A stretch of DNA of 64,000 nucleotides from Tenacibaculum sp. MAR_2009_124 (GCF_900105455.1 NZ_FNSF01000003.1:62001-126000); one strand, 5' to 3'. Positions 54,704 to 64,000 are shown, counted from the stretch's first letter. The notes: a model not told the origin generated them from the sequence alone. A program made the numbers and translations.

Positions 54704-56206
54704 TTATAATCTCAGTTTATTTAAAAACTCATTTGTAACTCTATCAACTTGCCTTGAATTTTCACCAAACCAAATGAAATGATTCGCGCCTTTTACGACA
54801 TGCAGCTCAATATCATTCCCTATCTTTTTCATTTCGTCATAAAAATATTGTGTAGCCTCTAGCTCACATCTTCTATCATTTTCTCCATGAATTAATAAAA
54901 ATTTAGTTGATGTTTTCGCTACTAAATGATTTGGAGAAATAATTTTAATCTCATCCTTATTATCCAACTTCTCACTAACCCAACTATTACTTCTAGTTGT
55001 TAAATCGTATACACCTCCGTTAATAATTACCACATTTGGAACTGGGCTTATACTTAAATCATCATTTGACTCATTCCAATCTTTATTTAACACAGAAGTC
55101 ATTGCCAGATGCCCTCCAGATGAGTTTCCAGTAACCACAATTTTATCAGCATCAAATCCGTATTTTTGAGCGTTTTTCCTCAACCATCGCAATGCAGATT
55201 TTGCATCTTTCACAGCTTCAAAAGGATAAGTTCCATGCCTTCCCTTTAACCTATACTCAACTGCTGCGACTACCCAACCTTCCTTTTTATAATCTTGCGC
55301 TGTTGTAAAAAACCAATCAGGTTTACCATAATCCCAACTTCCTCCATGAAAATGAACTAATAAAGGTTTTTCTTTCTTTATATCTGGCTTTTCAGGCAAA
55401 AACAAGTGCATTTCTAATTGATGACCATCTACTAATTTATAGATTTCAATTAAGTGCTGCTCTCTTCCTTTTTTATGATTATCATATAATTCCTTAACCT
55501 CATTCAAATACTCGCTATTCTCACATGATAAAACAAACTCGTCATAAATACTCTCAATATTTTCAATTCCAAAATCTCTTATCTGCTTTAACAAATACTC
55601 TTTTCTCCAGTAATCTTTAACCGTATTGTTTTTAAATAAGTTATTAATGAGCTTCCAATTAGCTCGTAATTTTTGGTTATCCAAACCTAAGAATTCATTT
55701 TTCTGTAAAATCTCATTAGACTCAAGCTCTATATACGCTCTAAGATATCTTTGGAAATCTTGATTTTGAATACTACTAAGTTTATTAAATTCGGAAAGAC
55801 TATTGTCTATTCTCAATTGATTTTCTATTGATAAAACTAGCTGTTCTCCTGTAAAATTATAATGAAGACTAGGGTACCTTAAAATAAACCAATCAAAAAG
55901 CGATTGTATCCCTAACTTTTCACTTGCGTAGAGTTTTTTACTGATAATTTCTTTGTTTGACTTTCTATGATTTTCATAAACCCTTCTTAAAGAATCTATT
56001 TTAAAAGTAAATTCCTTTTGGTTTAAACTATAAATCTTCACAAAATCTTTTCCCAAAAATTCATCGACCCCTTTTGCAAGCTTAAATTGCTCCTTTAAAA
56101 AAGCCTTATCATTCAGCACATAATCGGATGATTCTTTCTTACAAGAATGCACGATTGCAAGTAATAACAATAAAATAATTAATTTTGGAATGGTTAAAGC
56201 TCTCAT
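54704..56206 (-). CDS. Lipoprotein esterase of the alpha/beta-hydrolase fold
   Basis: A 500-residue outer-membrane or periplasmic lipoprotein: signal peptide with lipobox cysteine (AIVHSC at about 16-22). An N-terminal helical domain (about 25-260) that I do not recognise follows, then an alpha/beta hydrolase domain: oxyanion HFHGGSWDYG, nucleophile GNSSGGHLAM (Ser in GNSSGG), acid loop GENDRRCELEA, and catalytic His in GANHFIW. This is the BD-FAE/acetyl-esterase type. It is about 200 residues longer than typical members because of the N-terminal part. Its substrate is unknown; an ester-decorated glycan would fit. Confidence 0.82.
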   Translation of the reverse strand: MRALTIPKLIILLLLLAIVHSCKKESSDYVLNDKAFLKEQFKLAKGVDEFLGKDFVKIYSLNQKEFTFKIDSLRRVYENHRKSNKEIISKKLYASEKLGIQSLFDWFILRYPSLHYNFTGEQLVLSIENQLRIDNSLSEFNKLSSIQNQDFQRYLRAYIELESNEILQKNEFLGLDNQKLRANWKLINNLFKNNTVKDYWRKEYLLKQIRDFGIENIESIYDEFVLSCENSEYLNEVKELYDNHKKGREQHLIEIYKLVDGHQLEMHLFLPEKPDIKKEKPLLVHFHGGSWDYGKPDWFFTTAQDYKKEGWVVAAVEYRLKGRHGTYPFEAVKDAKSALRWLRKNAQKYGFDADKIVVTGNSSGGHLAMTSVLNKDWNESNDDLSISPVPNVVIINGGVYDLTTRSNSWVSEKLDNKDEIKIISPNHLVAKTSTKFLLIHGENDRRCELEATQYFYDEMKKIGNDIELHVVKGANHFIWFGENSRQVDRVTNEFLNKLRL

Positions 56207-56274
56207 TTTTAGGTTTTAATTGATAACACTAAAAATACACATTATTCTATTAGTAAGCGTTTTAGCAGAAGACT

Positions 56275-57600
56275 TTAAAACGGACTTCCTTTCAGTAAGG
56301 AGTTAATCGGTGTTTCTGAAAAAGACAAGTTTACTTTAAACATATTGTTCATGTCTATTTTAATAGAACCTCTTTTAAGATTCTTTAAAACATTGTTTCT
56401 GAAAGAAAACTCCTCGTTCAGGCTCTTAAAATCAGTCTGAAGTATAAACTTTGTTTCTGCTAATTTGGTTTCTTGAAACGCATACAAACTATCAATCTCC
56501 CCAGAAGTCAATAAAACCCCTGTATTTGACGGCATTACTTTCGTTTCAAAAAACGGATTCAATGTTAACACTTCTGTTGCTTCAATACTTTTAATAAACG
56601 ACTTTCTTTTTAAATAAGAATAAAGTTCAACTCCTCCTAAATAAGCCTTAGAAATTGGCACTTTCTTTTCCTGAACCTCTTTCTTTTCTACCTTATTAAA
56701 ATCATCATCGTAGTCGTAACTAACAATAGTATCATATTGACTTTTTATCTCTAAAACTTGAGTTTTTAACTCGCCGTTCCAAAACTCAGTGATAGAATCT
56801 AGCTCTATTGTTGTAATTTTTTTTAGCTTCTTTTTTTGCTCGTCAGAAATTAATTTAGCAACCTCTTTTGCGTTAATTTTACCATAAAGACCGACTATGG
56901 TATTTTCAGAAGCCTTCACTCTTTCAGGATATAACAGACTTTCAAACTTACTCCACTTTCCAGTAAGATTAAGACTAGTCCCATCCTTTAACAACTTAAT
57001 AAAATCACCTTCAACCGTACCTCCTGAAATCAACACTTCATTACTTTGGATTGATTCTAGCAGCAAATCTTTTTCACCTAGATATTCCTGTTGACTTAAG
57101 AGCCTTTTTAAAACTTCACTTACATCGCTTTGTTCGGTTAAAATCAACACCAATTTATCTTTATAGACTGTATAAATTAGTCTTCCTACTCTATAGGTTA
57201 AAATGTTATTATAAGTAGTTTTTTGTATGCTTTGTTCCTTAAAAAAAGCTTCTAACTTCTTTTTATCATTAATAACAATCTCGCTACTATACCACGCATC
57301 ATTCAATTGATTTGAGAAACTGTAAAAAAACAAGTTTGGAGGAATTTCAATTTGCTTAAACAGTGAAATCTTTTTCTCTTTTTTCTTCCCTCCTTCTCCC
57401 TTTTGAAAAATTAAAGAAGGGTTGAAAACATACTCCATTAACAAAGTATATTCTAACTCACGTAAATTCATCCGTACAACTTTCTTTGCTGCTTTCGGTA
57501 TTGTATTACTAATATTTACGGTTGGATTATATCTAAAATATCCAACCGTAAATACTATTATAATTATAACAAATAAACTATATGTTATTTTCTTAATCAT
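56275..57600 (-). CDS. Membrane-anchored DUF4836-like protein
   Basis: About 441 residues from the ATG at 57600 (4 nt after the upstream stop). One N-terminal membrane helix (about 5-22), then a large extracytoplasmic domain. IPKAAKKVVRMNLREL and NNILTYRVGRLIYTVYKDKLVLI resemble the corresponding segments of the upstream protein, IPSNSSVVVAGNADNV and NGYNILQGYSNLTIWNDEML, so the two appear to be distant paralogs. Function is unknown. Last gene of a probable three-gene operon. Confidence 0.6.
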   Translation of the reverse strand: MIKKITYSLFVIIIIVFTVGYFRYNPTVNISNTIPKAAKKVVRMNLRELEYTLLMEYVFNPSLIFQKGEGGKKKEKKISLFKQIEIPPNLFFYSFSNQLNDAWYSSEIVINDKKKLEAFFKEQSIQKTTYNNILTYRVGRLIYTVYKDKLVLILTEQSDVSEVLKRLLSQQEYLGEKDLLLESIQSNEVLISGGTVEGDFIKLLKDGTSLNLTGKWSKFESLLYPERVKASENTIVGLYGKINAKEVAKLISDEQKKKLKKITTIELDSITEFWNGELKTQVLEIKSQYDTIVSYDYDDDFNKVEKKEVQEKKVPISKAYLGGVELYSYLKRKSFIKSIEATEVLTLNPFFETKVMPSNTGVLLTSGEIDSLYAFQETKLAETKFILQTDFKSLNEEFSFRNNVLKNLKRGSIKIDMNNMFKVNLSFSETPINSLLKGSPF

Positions 57601-57604
57601 TGAT

Positions 57605-59317
57605 TTATTTAGCCACTTGATTGATAAATTCAAACAACAATTTTAAGGTATTTTCTTCTATTCCCCTTGTATTTAATTTTAACTCAGAAGATATAGTACT
57701 CCCTTTTATTCTCGACACTCTTAATACCGCATCTTTTAAATTTTCTTTCGAAAAATTAAGCATTTTCTTTTCACTTCTACCAACGTATTCTTTAGGAAAC
57801 TTATCTAACAAAGCATTAACATCAGCATACAATACCGAAGTATTGTTTCTTATTAATTTTCCATATTTATTTGACTTTCCTAATGATCTTCCCACAGCAA
57901 AACTAACGGCTCCAAGCTTAGATGTTGTAATATACAGAATGTCATTTTTAACAACAGCATATATTTCAAAAGGTAAATCTTTTGTTTTTTCTATGAATTC
58001 ATAGACATTATTATTAGCTCTTAATACTTTGTATTTCTCTCCTATTTTCAAGGCCTTTTTCCAAACTCCTTGTTCTTTAGAACCAATCATTAACGTAAAA
58101 TCAGGAACAACAGTTTCTTTAGTTTTAGTAACCTCCTTACGTTCATAATTTTCGTCATATTTATATGATTTATAGGATACTTCTTTTTTTCCAAAATCGT
58201 TCAATACAAATAACGCATCACCAGTAATTAAATCACCAACAGCCTCTTCATCAATTAGTATTGATAATAAATCTCCAACAATATCGATCTCATTTTTAAA
58301 AGAAGGAATAATGCCTCCGTACATTTTAGTAAGCATATCAGGATATTGAAGTAACATTTCTTCTGTATTTATTGACATACTCCAGAATGCTAAAGCCTTT
58401 TCATGATCAAAACCATTAATTAACTTTTTATCCAATCTTTTGTTATAGATCTTCTTCATATATTTCTTCATGTCAGGATTTACTTCCATATCTAAAGATA
58501 TACTAGCATTGTCTTTATCAAAAAACAAGTTTGCCGAAACCTCATTAACTCCATAAATATTCGAATCATTTAAGTTAATCAGATTATTCGAAAGAAGCTT
58601 TTTATACGACTTCATAAAATTTCCCATTAAGGAACCATAGCTAGGCAACCACAACGTCACAACAGAGTTTTTCTTTTTACTTTTTTGAAACGATGAATTA
58701 GAACTTAGATTATTACTAATATTTCCTTGAAAAATATTCTCGGCATAATCTCTAGCCCAACCATTTGCTACTCTTCTCTTAAACTTATAACTAGCTTCTC
58801 CTTCTTTTTTTTGCTTTTCTAATCGCTCTTTATGTTCATTAAAATAAGAATACGAGCGGTCGCCGTTTACCAAAAAGAGCATTTCATCATTCCAAATGGT
58901 TAAATTACTATATCCTTGAAGAATGTTATATCCATTTTTTCTTTCAATATCTTCGCGCTTAGACTCTTTAAGTGTAGACTCAAATTGTTTTCTATCTTTT
59001 AATTCAACCATAATGTTATGATAAGAAATACTATCTGTTTGCTTAAAGAAATAATAAGCATTCGATTTCAAATCAATTCCGACATTATCAAGTGAGTTAA
59101 CCTGGTTATTGTCTTCTCTTTTTCTATTAATATCTTTTAATATTTCTTTGCCTAAAGCACTTGAATTAATTTCTGAAAAGTTAATCAGTTTAAATACGTT
59201 ATCAGCATTTCCAGCAACAACCACACTTGAATTGCTTGGTATTTTATTCTCAATTTTTTGAGCTTTTCCAGTTAAAATTGCACCTAGTAAGGCTAAGGTG
59301 GCTAATGATTTTTTCAT
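57605..59317 (-). CDS. DUF4836-like exported protein
   Basis: A 570-residue protein with a signal peptide (about 1-19, ending LTGKAQ). The start of the mature chain, KIENKIPSNSSVVVAGNADN, and later KYGKLIRNNTSVLYADVNALL match the pattern of DUF4836 proteins in Bacteroidota: repeated beta-rich units that begin with an IP...VVV segment. It has no catalytic motif. It probably sits in the periplasm. It is flanked by a lipoprotein gene and a membrane-anchored paralog, which suggests a complex. Confidence 0.68.
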   Translation of the reverse strand: MKKSLATLALLGAILTGKAQKIENKIPSNSSVVVAGNADNVFKLINFSEINSSALGKEILKDINRKREDNNQVNSLDNVGIDLKSNAYYFFKQTDSISYHNIMVELKDRKQFESTLKESKREDIERKNGYNILQGYSNLTIWNDEMLFLVNGDRSYSYFNEHKERLEKQKKEGEASYKFKRRVANGWARDYAENIFQGNISNNLSSNSSFQKSKKKNSVVTLWLPSYGSLMGNFMKSYKKLLSNNLINLNDSNIYGVNEVSANLFFDKDNASISLDMEVNPDMKKYMKKIYNKRLDKKLINGFDHEKALAFWSMSINTEEMLLQYPDMLTKMYGGIIPSFKNEIDIVGDLLSILIDEEAVGDLITGDALFVLNDFGKKEVSYKSYKYDENYERKEVTKTKETVVPDFTLMIGSKEQGVWKKALKIGEKYKVLRANNNVYEFIEKTKDLPFEIYAVVKNDILYITTSKLGAVSFAVGRSLGKSNKYGKLIRNNTSVLYADVNALLDKFPKEYVGRSEKKMLNFSKENLKDAVLRVSRIKGSTISSELKLNTRGIEENTLKLLFEFINQVAK

Positions 59318-59413
59318 TTCTATTATTTTTTCGGTAAGGTGTCGCTTTTTAGTTCTAGTGTTATTAAGGGGTTGTCGGATAAACTATAACGCAAAAGCTT
59401 CGATTTTTGGTTT

Positions 59414-60085
59414 TTAATTATATAATTGAATACTATTTTTAATAGTCTGTTTATTCGTAATAATATCTTGAGCCATTAATCTTAGCATAACAGCTTTTTT
59501 ATTCTTGGAAATTCTTGATTGTTTGTTTGTACAGGAGGCTACAGGAGTTGAAAAACGATATATTCCAGTATAACTTGCCTTTTCAAACACTTCTCTATCT
59601 TGGGATTTCGTTTTCTGAAATTCTCTTCCTATATTAAAATGATGACTTCTAACAAACTCATTTTTTGCTTTATTAAAACTAAAATGTTTATGATTTTTAA
59701 TTTTTTGAGCTTCGGTTTTTGAACTAAAACTTACTAATACCGAATTTATGGCTTCAACATTTTTAAAATCGCATGAAATTGTCACAATAAACTCATCAAA
59801 GTCTATCGATTTTTTAACATTGCTAATCCCTGAAATTTTATTGATTTTTGTAACAGCTTTAGACACATGATTCTGAATATCTGCTTTAGAAGGAATCTTA
59901 TATCCATTAACACTATCTAAAAGCATTATGGAAGCCAACTTTGTTTTACTTTGACTTAAATTAACGGTGATCACCGCACTTCCTGTACCATCTTTATTAA
60001 ACGTAATTTCTTCTACAAACTCAAAACAGCTTGTAAACAGGAATAAGGTTAAAATTGAGATTATAGTTAATTGTTTGTAACTCAT
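59414..60085 (-). CDS. Lipoprotein of unknown function, first gene of the envelope operon
   Basis: A 223-residue lipoprotein. The signal peptide ends LFTSC (Cys at about 20). The mature protein begins EEITFNKDGTGSAVITVNLS, a beta-hairpin-rich pattern, and has a Ser/Lys-rich end (SRISKNKKAVMLRLMAQ). I do not recognise a family. The -7 box at 60098-60105 gives a leader of about 8 nt. It is 96 nt upstream of the DUF4836-like gene. Confidence 0.6.
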   Translation of the reverse strand: MSYKQLTIISILTLFLFTSCFEFVEEITFNKDGTGSAVITVNLSQSKTKLASIMLLDSVNGYKIPSKADIQNHVSKAVTKINKISGISNVKKSIDFDEFIVTISCDFKNVEAINSVLVSFSSKTEAQKIKNHKHFSFNKAKNEFVRSHHFNIGREFQKTKSQDREVFEKASYTGIYRFSTPVASCTNKQSRISKNKKAVMLRLMAQDIITNKQTIKNSIQLYN

Positions 60086-60097
60086 AATAATTTTTTA

Positions 60098-60105
60098 CAA
60101 ACATA
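60098..60105 (-). promoter_or_regulatory. -7 box of the three-gene envelope operon
   Basis: Minus-strand octamer tatgtttg, a perfect TAnnTTTG, 12 nt upstream of the ATG at 60085. Confidence 0.5.
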
Positions 60106-60172
60106 CCAAAATTTGAAATCATTACCTCAACAAACCCATAAGTGTTCTTTAAAGTTTATTATTCGTTATAGA

Positions 60173-60883
60173 TTACAATTGCAATTCTTTTTCTAGCAGT
60201 TCTGAACTAATTTCTGAAATATATTCAAATGAAATTTTAGCGTCGCTTTTTAACACACATGTTGTGCTCACAGTTTCTACTAAATCTCGTTTCATCTTAA
60301 CTGCTATTTCAGGGGTTCCTTTCGAATCATCTTGATGAAAGGCTATAATATTTTCTTTTTCAAAAGCTTTATTTTCATTTAGCCATTCCGTAAACCATTC
60401 TTTTCGCTGTCCTTTCATTACCTCGTCATACAAGGTTGATGATGACCATATATGTGGCTTATTATCAATTTTTTCGAAATATTTCTTACCTCCATCCCAA
60501 ACCAATTCATATATTTCAAGCGCACTTGACCATTCTACCAAAACAATCGTGAAAGGCTCTACTCCATCAAATGAAAATTTATTTACTTCACTTATTGCAT
60601 TTTCACTGGCAAGCAAATGCTTTACAATAACACCACGACTCATCTTATAAGATTTCGCTCTGCGATGTTTTTTAAATCCACCGTTTAAAAGACAAATTAA
60701 TCGATTCTTTTCACTTAACCCAATCCAGGTACCTCCAGCGATTTTATCTTTTGGATATGTCAGCTCAACTCCGTTTTCTAAATAGTCTTTAGGAGGTACT
60801 GTTTCTCTCTCAGGATTTTCATCTCTATTTGAGGTTAAAATAAAATTATTTCCTCCTAAAGGCAAAAAGGTTACTGTACACAT
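60173..60883 (-). CDS. NRDE family protein (TANGO2-like)
   Basis: A 236-residue protein. The N-terminal MCTVTFLPLGGNNFILTSNR is the NRDE/TANGO2 signature, with Cys2 possibly acting as an N-terminal nucleophile after Met removal, followed by DENPERE and the GGTWIGLSEKNRL segment. TANGO2-like proteins have been linked to haem and lipid handling in eukaryotes; bacterial roles are unclear. Single gene, divergent from pruA. Confidence 0.88.
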   Translation of the reverse strand: MCTVTFLPLGGNNFILTSNRDENPERETVPPKDYLENGVELTYPKDKIAGGTWIGLSEKNRLICLLNGGFKKHRRAKSYKMSRGVIVKHLLASENAISEVNKFSFDGVEPFTIVLVEWSSALEIYELVWDGGKKYFEKIDNKPHIWSSSTLYDEVMKGQRKEWFTEWLNENKAFEKENIIAFHQDDSKGTPEIAVKMKRDLVETVSTTCVLKSDAKISFEYISEISSELLEKELQL

Positions 60884-60944
60884 ATTGCATCGTTTTTGGG
60901 TAAATAAGACGTATAAACCACTCTATTATTACTAAAAATAACCG

Positions 60945-60952
60945 TAACTTTG
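60945..60952 (+). promoter_or_regulatory. -7 box of pruA
   Basis: Perfect octamer taactttg; a start near 60957 gives a leader of about 54 nt. Confidence 0.55.
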
Positions 60953-61010
60953 TTGTTTCTAAACAGAATACAAACAAAGGAATAATTTTAATAACAAACA
61001 ACACATAAAA

Positions 61011-62636
61011 ATGGGAAAAGGTTTTTTTCATGTACCAACTGCCATTAACGAACCTGTGAAAGGATATGCTCCAGGTTCTCCTGAAAGAGAAGCGGTTTCA
61101 AAACAGTACAAAGAATTTTTTAACGGATCAGTTGACGTACCAATGTATATTGGTAGTGAAGAAGTAAGAACTGGAAACACCCAAAACATGACTCCTCCTC
61201 ATGATCACCAACATGTAGTAGGTCAATATCACATAGGAGGTAAAAGTCATGCAGAAAAAGCTATTGAAGTAGCTTTGGAAGCGAGAAAAGAATGGGCTCA
61301 AATGCCATGGGAACAAAGAGCTGCTATATTTTTACGCGCTGCCGAGTTAATTGCTGGTCCTTACCGTGCAAAAATAAACGCAGCTACAATGATTGCTCAG
61401 TCAAAAACTGTTCACCAAGCTGAAATTGATGCTGCTTGTGAGTTAATTGACTTTTTACGTTTTAACGTAGAGTATATGACTGACATTTACAACGAACAAC
61501 CAAACTCTGATGACGGAATTTGGAACCGTGTTGAATACAGACCTTTAGAAGGTTTCATATACGCAATTACACCATTCAACTTTACAGCAATTGCCGCTAA
61601 CTTACCAGCTTCTGCTGCTATGATGGGGAATGTTGTTGTTTGGAAACCATCGGATAGTCAAATTTTCTCAGCTAAAGTAATTGTTGATGTATTTAAAGAA
61701 GCTGGAGTTCCTGACGGAGTAATTAACTTAGTTTATGGTAATCCAGTTGAAATTACTGATGCTGTATTAGCTTCGCCTGATTTCGCAGGAATACATTTTA
61801 CAGGGTCTACCTATGTATTCAAGGAACTTTGGAAGAAGATTGGAGAAAACATACACACGTATAAAACTTACCCAAAGATTGTAGGTGAAACAGGTGGTAA
61901 AGATTTTATCATTGCGCACCCTTCTGCGAATCCTAAGCAAGTTGCTACGGGTATTTCAAGAGGAGCCTTTGAATTCCAAGGTCAAAAATGTTCTGCTGCT
62001 TCAAGAGTATATCTTCCAAAATCAATGGCAGACGAAGTTTTAAATTATGTAAAAGAAGATGTAGCTTCATTTAAAATGGGATCTCCAGAAGACATGAGTA
62101 ATTTCATTACTGCTGTTATTCATGAAGGTTCTTTTGATAAATTAGCTAAATACATTGACCAAGCAAAACAAGACACCGATGCTGAAGTTATTGCTGGTGG
62201 AAACTATGATAAATCAAAAGGATACTTTATTGAACCTACGGTTATCTTAACTACCAATCCAAAATATACTACTATGGAAACTGAATTATTCGGACCTGTA
62301 GTAACTATTTATGTATACGAAGATGCTGATTGGGCTGAAACTTTAAAGTTAGTAGACAGTACTTCTGAATATGCTTTAACAGGAGCTGTTTTTTCAACAG
62401 ATAGATATGCCGTTGCTGAAGCTACAAAAGCTTTAGAAAACTGTGCTGGAAACTTCTATGTTAACGATAAGCCAACAGGTGCCGTTGTAGGACAGCAACC
62501 ATTTGGTGGAGCAAGAGCTTCAGGAACTAATGACAAAGCAGGATCTGCACAAAACTTATTACGTTGGGTATCTCCACGTTTAATCAAAGAAACATTTGTT
62601 TCTCCATCTGATTATCGTTACCCTTTCTTAGGTTAA
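61011..62636 (+). CDS. pruA: L-glutamate gamma-semialdehyde dehydrogenase (1-pyrroline-5-carboxylate dehydrogenase)
   Basis: A 541-residue NAD-dependent aldehyde dehydrogenase. Catalytic Cys in EFQGQKCSAASRVY, glutamate/NAD segment VGETGGKDFIIAH, and FGGARASGTNDKAGS near the end are diagnostic of the P5C dehydrogenase group; the N-terminus FHVPTAINEPVKGYAPGSPE is also typical. It oxidises glutamate semialdehyde to glutamate in proline and arginine breakdown. It is not fused to proline dehydrogenase. It has its own promoter and terminator. Confidence 0.95.
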   Translation: MGKGFFHVPTAINEPVKGYAPGSPEREAVSKQYKEFFNGSVDVPMYIGSEEVRTGNTQNMTPPHDHQHVVGQYHIGGKSHAEKAIEVALEARKEWAQMPWEQRAAIFLRAAELIAGPYRAKINAATMIAQSKTVHQAEIDAACELIDFLRFNVEYMTDIYNEQPNSDDGIWNRVEYRPLEGFIYAITPFNFTAIAANLPASAAMMGNVVVWKPSDSQIFSAKVIVDVFKEAGVPDGVINLVYGNPVEITDAVLASPDFAGIHFTGSTYVFKELWKKIGENIHTYKTYPKIVGETGGKDFIIAHPSANPKQVATGISRGAFEFQGQKCSAASRVYLPKSMADEVLNYVKEDVASFKMGSPEDMSNFITAVIHEGSFDKLAKYIDQAKQDTDAEVIAGGNYDKSKGYFIEPTVILTTNPKYTTMETELFGPVVTIYVYEDADWAETLKLVDSTSEYALTGAVFSTDRYAVAEATKALENCAGNFYVNDKPTGAVVGQQPFGGARASGTNDKAGSAQNLLRWVSPRLIKETFVSPSDYRYPFLG

Positions 62637-62660
62637 GATACTTAATTCTATAAAAAAAAG

Positions 62661-62693
62661 AATAGCTATTCAGAAATGAGTAGCTATTTTTTT
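62661..62693 (+). terminator. Rho-independent terminator after pruA
   Basis: Arms aatagcta and tagctatt around a 12-nt loop, followed by a run of T on the plus strand; A-rich upstream, so it may also serve the convergent gene. Confidence 0.8.
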
Positions 62694-62719
62694 ATAGTAT
62701 GTATATATACTCTAAAGTA

Positions 62720-63823
62720 TTAATTTAAAAATTCAAATTCGTTACTTTCACCAGCCTTAACGAACCTAGCATTAAGTACTTCATTTGTCTCTGAATCCAG
62801 CACCATTGCAACAAAATTAACCTTAGAAAGGTTATTTATGTTTAAAGGAACTTCTATTTGAAAATTCCTTTCAAAAATATTGTTACTTATAAATTGATTA
62901 TTTTTCATTTCATCTCCCCTAACATCTGTAAGAGCGTACCTCAAAACATAATCATGAACAAAATCTTTGGCTATACCTTCTGTAGTAATTTCAGGATAAT
63001 AGGCTGTGTAATTTGCCTGATCTTGAACAATACCATCCTCCGTAGCAAAAACCACGAGTTTTGTTTTGTTAGAATACATGTTACCAAACAATACGTTTAT
63101 ATTTAAAAGAATATTATTATGGTCTATTCTCGAAATAAGTTTTAGCCCAAGAAAAGATTTTCCTTCTACTCGATTTGTTATTTTATCTAACATCTCTGTT
63201 TCATCGATATCACCGGCCTCTCTCCAAACCCCTTTCCTATCAATCATAGCTGAAGGGAACCCTATAATATCGAAATATCTAATTAGCTGATTTCCGTATG
63301 CGTTAGTCATAACATCGTTGTCATGAACGGCAATCGGAATAAATTGATCTGTTTTCGACTTTAATAATTCCATTGCATACGATACTCTCGGACAATACCC
63401 GCACCAATCTCCTGTATAATCTTCAATAACAATATTCTTCTTAAAGCTCACATTCCCTCTAAGTTGTGCTCCTAACTGTAAAACCATACTTTCTTCACCT
63501 TCATAAATGGCTTTTACCTTATAAGTACTGACATCTGTAGGGATAAACTTATTCCCTTGAATTCTTTCTTCATTAACATAAATAATTGCCTCCTCTGAAA
63601 TATCTTTATCAATGTAATAAGGCGTATTTCCTTGAGGACTCGTTTTCACCTTCTTTTTAACTTCCAGTACTACTTCTTCACCTACAAAAACAATGTTTCC
63701 AGAATTATAATTTACTACCTTCAATTCAGTCTTGTCTTTTTGGATGTTCTCATTAGAACAGGAAAACATAATAATTACAATAGCAATGATTGCTACACCT
63801 ATATTTTTCTTTAAGAATTTCAT
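62720..63823 (-). CDS. Omp28-related lipoprotein with a thioredoxin-like CxxC
   Basis: A 367-residue lipoprotein. The signal peptide ends with IMFSC (Cys at about 22). An Ig-like region (about 40-120) is followed by an Omp28-type thioredoxin-like domain: VIEDYTGDWCGYCPRVSYAM has an intact CGYC redox motif, and a cis-Pro loop FPSAMID follows. The C-terminal beta-rich part (about 230-367) is typical of Omp28-related proteins from Porphyromonas and flavobacteria. It is placed in the outer membrane or periplasm and may assist disulfide-related steps or adhesion. The -7 box is at 63852-63859. Confidence 0.85.
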   Translation of the reverse strand: MKFLKKNIGVAIIAIVIIMFSCSNENIQKDKTELKVVNYNSGNIVFVGEEVVLEVKKKVKTSPQGNTPYYIDKDISEEAIIYVNEERIQGNKFIPTDVSTYKVKAIYEGEESMVLQLGAQLRGNVSFKKNIVIEDYTGDWCGYCPRVSYAMELLKSKTDQFIPIAVHDNDVMTNAYGNQLIRYFDIIGFPSAMIDRKGVWREAGDIDETEMLDKITNRVEGKSFLGLKLISRIDHNNILLNINVLFGNMYSNKTKLVVFATEDGIVQDQANYTAYYPEITTEGIAKDFVHDYVLRYALTDVRGDEMKNNQFISNNIFERNFQIEVPLNINNLSKVNFVAMVLDSETNEVLNARFVKAGESNEFEFLN

Positions 63824-63851
63824 GCTAATCTATTTTTCGTTTATCAAACAG

Positions 63852-63859
63852 CAAACATA
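63852..63859 (-). promoter_or_regulatory. -7 box of the Omp28-type gene
   Basis: Minus-strand octamer tatgtttg, perfect match, 28 nt upstream of the ATG at 63823. The remaining bases to 64000 hold nothing further that I can identify. Confidence 0.5.
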
Positions 63860-64000
63860 AAATTCAACTACAACCGAATTAGTTAATAATATTTAAATTA
63901 CTCCAAAGAGATTCCCTAAATTTCGACTTTAATCAAAATTTCAGTTAATAAAATTCATTTTTAATAATGCTTTTTAACACAGCACAATTAAATTGTTATC

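Noticed and set aside
60846..61031. 61-residue minus-strand frame between NRDE and pruA
   Set aside because: It covers the pruA promoter and the start of the NRDE gene; composition is not protein-like.

Overview
The window is chromosomal DNA of a member of the Bacteroidota, almost certainly a marine Flavobacteriaceae. The evidence is low G+C (by eye), a complete Na+-translocating NADH:quinone reductase operon, an atpD-atpC pair split from the rest of the ATP synthase genes, a T9SS C-terminal sorting domain, DUF2723, DUF3667, DUF4836-like and DUF5103 proteins, OmpA with thrombospondin type 3 repeats, and many promoters with the Bacteroidota -7 box TAnnTTTG. The genus cannot be fixed from this sequence. 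No phage, insertion sequence, CRISPR array or rRNA was seen.

Layout. 1-1.2 kb: tail of a DtxR/MntR-type regulator plus a ZIP metal transporter. 1.3-6.8 kb: nitrilase-like hydrolase, an AddA/RecB-like helicase-nuclease and Kbl. 7-11.4 kb: OmpA, AtpD, AtpC, TatA and an O-methyltransferase. 11.5-13.7 kb: ECF sigma factor with a small zinc-type anti-sigma candidate, then two exported proteins. 13.9-17.4 kb: panB, a SerA-like dehydrogenase and small soluble or membrane proteins. 17.4-21.5 kb: thioesterase with TetR regulator and paired operators, Fur-family regulator, MetB, DinB and an ArsC-like protein. 21.5-33 kb: LruC/T9SS surface protein, two tandem tRNA-Gln genes, DUF2723 protein, polysaccharide deacetylase, a cysteine-free thioredoxin, a phosphoesterase and PolA.

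33.1-40.8 kb, minus strand, is the most interesting part. An outer-membrane beta-barrel protein gene is followed by a 70-residue peptide gene, a radical SAM/SPASM enzyme with an FxsB-like SPASM tail, and four tandem paralogous proteins of about 285-296 residues. The paralogs share an HxD...H pattern that could be an iron/2-oxoglutarate site. I read this as a ribosomally made, post-translationally modified peptide (RiPP) locus. Two stem-loops lie between the peptide gene and the enzyme genes, as expected if the precursor is made in excess.

41-64 kb: uracil-DNA glycosylase, a 33-residue orphan small ORF with its own promoter and terminator, a DEAD-box helicase with a 52-residue zinc ribbon upstream, nqrABCDEF, then DUF5103, ApaG, DUF3667, AraC and VOC genes on the plus strand. 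After these come a lipoprotein esterase, a three-gene envelope operon with DUF4836-like proteins, an NRDE protein, PruA and an Omp28-type lipoprotein.

Most genes are housekeeping. Expression signals are clear: many rho-independent hairpins and TAnnTTTG boxes, and four genes (tatA, the ECF sigma gene, tetR, the DUF5103 gene) have the box only 4-5 nt before the ATG, which suggests leaderless mRNAs. All family names come from recognising motifs by eye; no database search was run.
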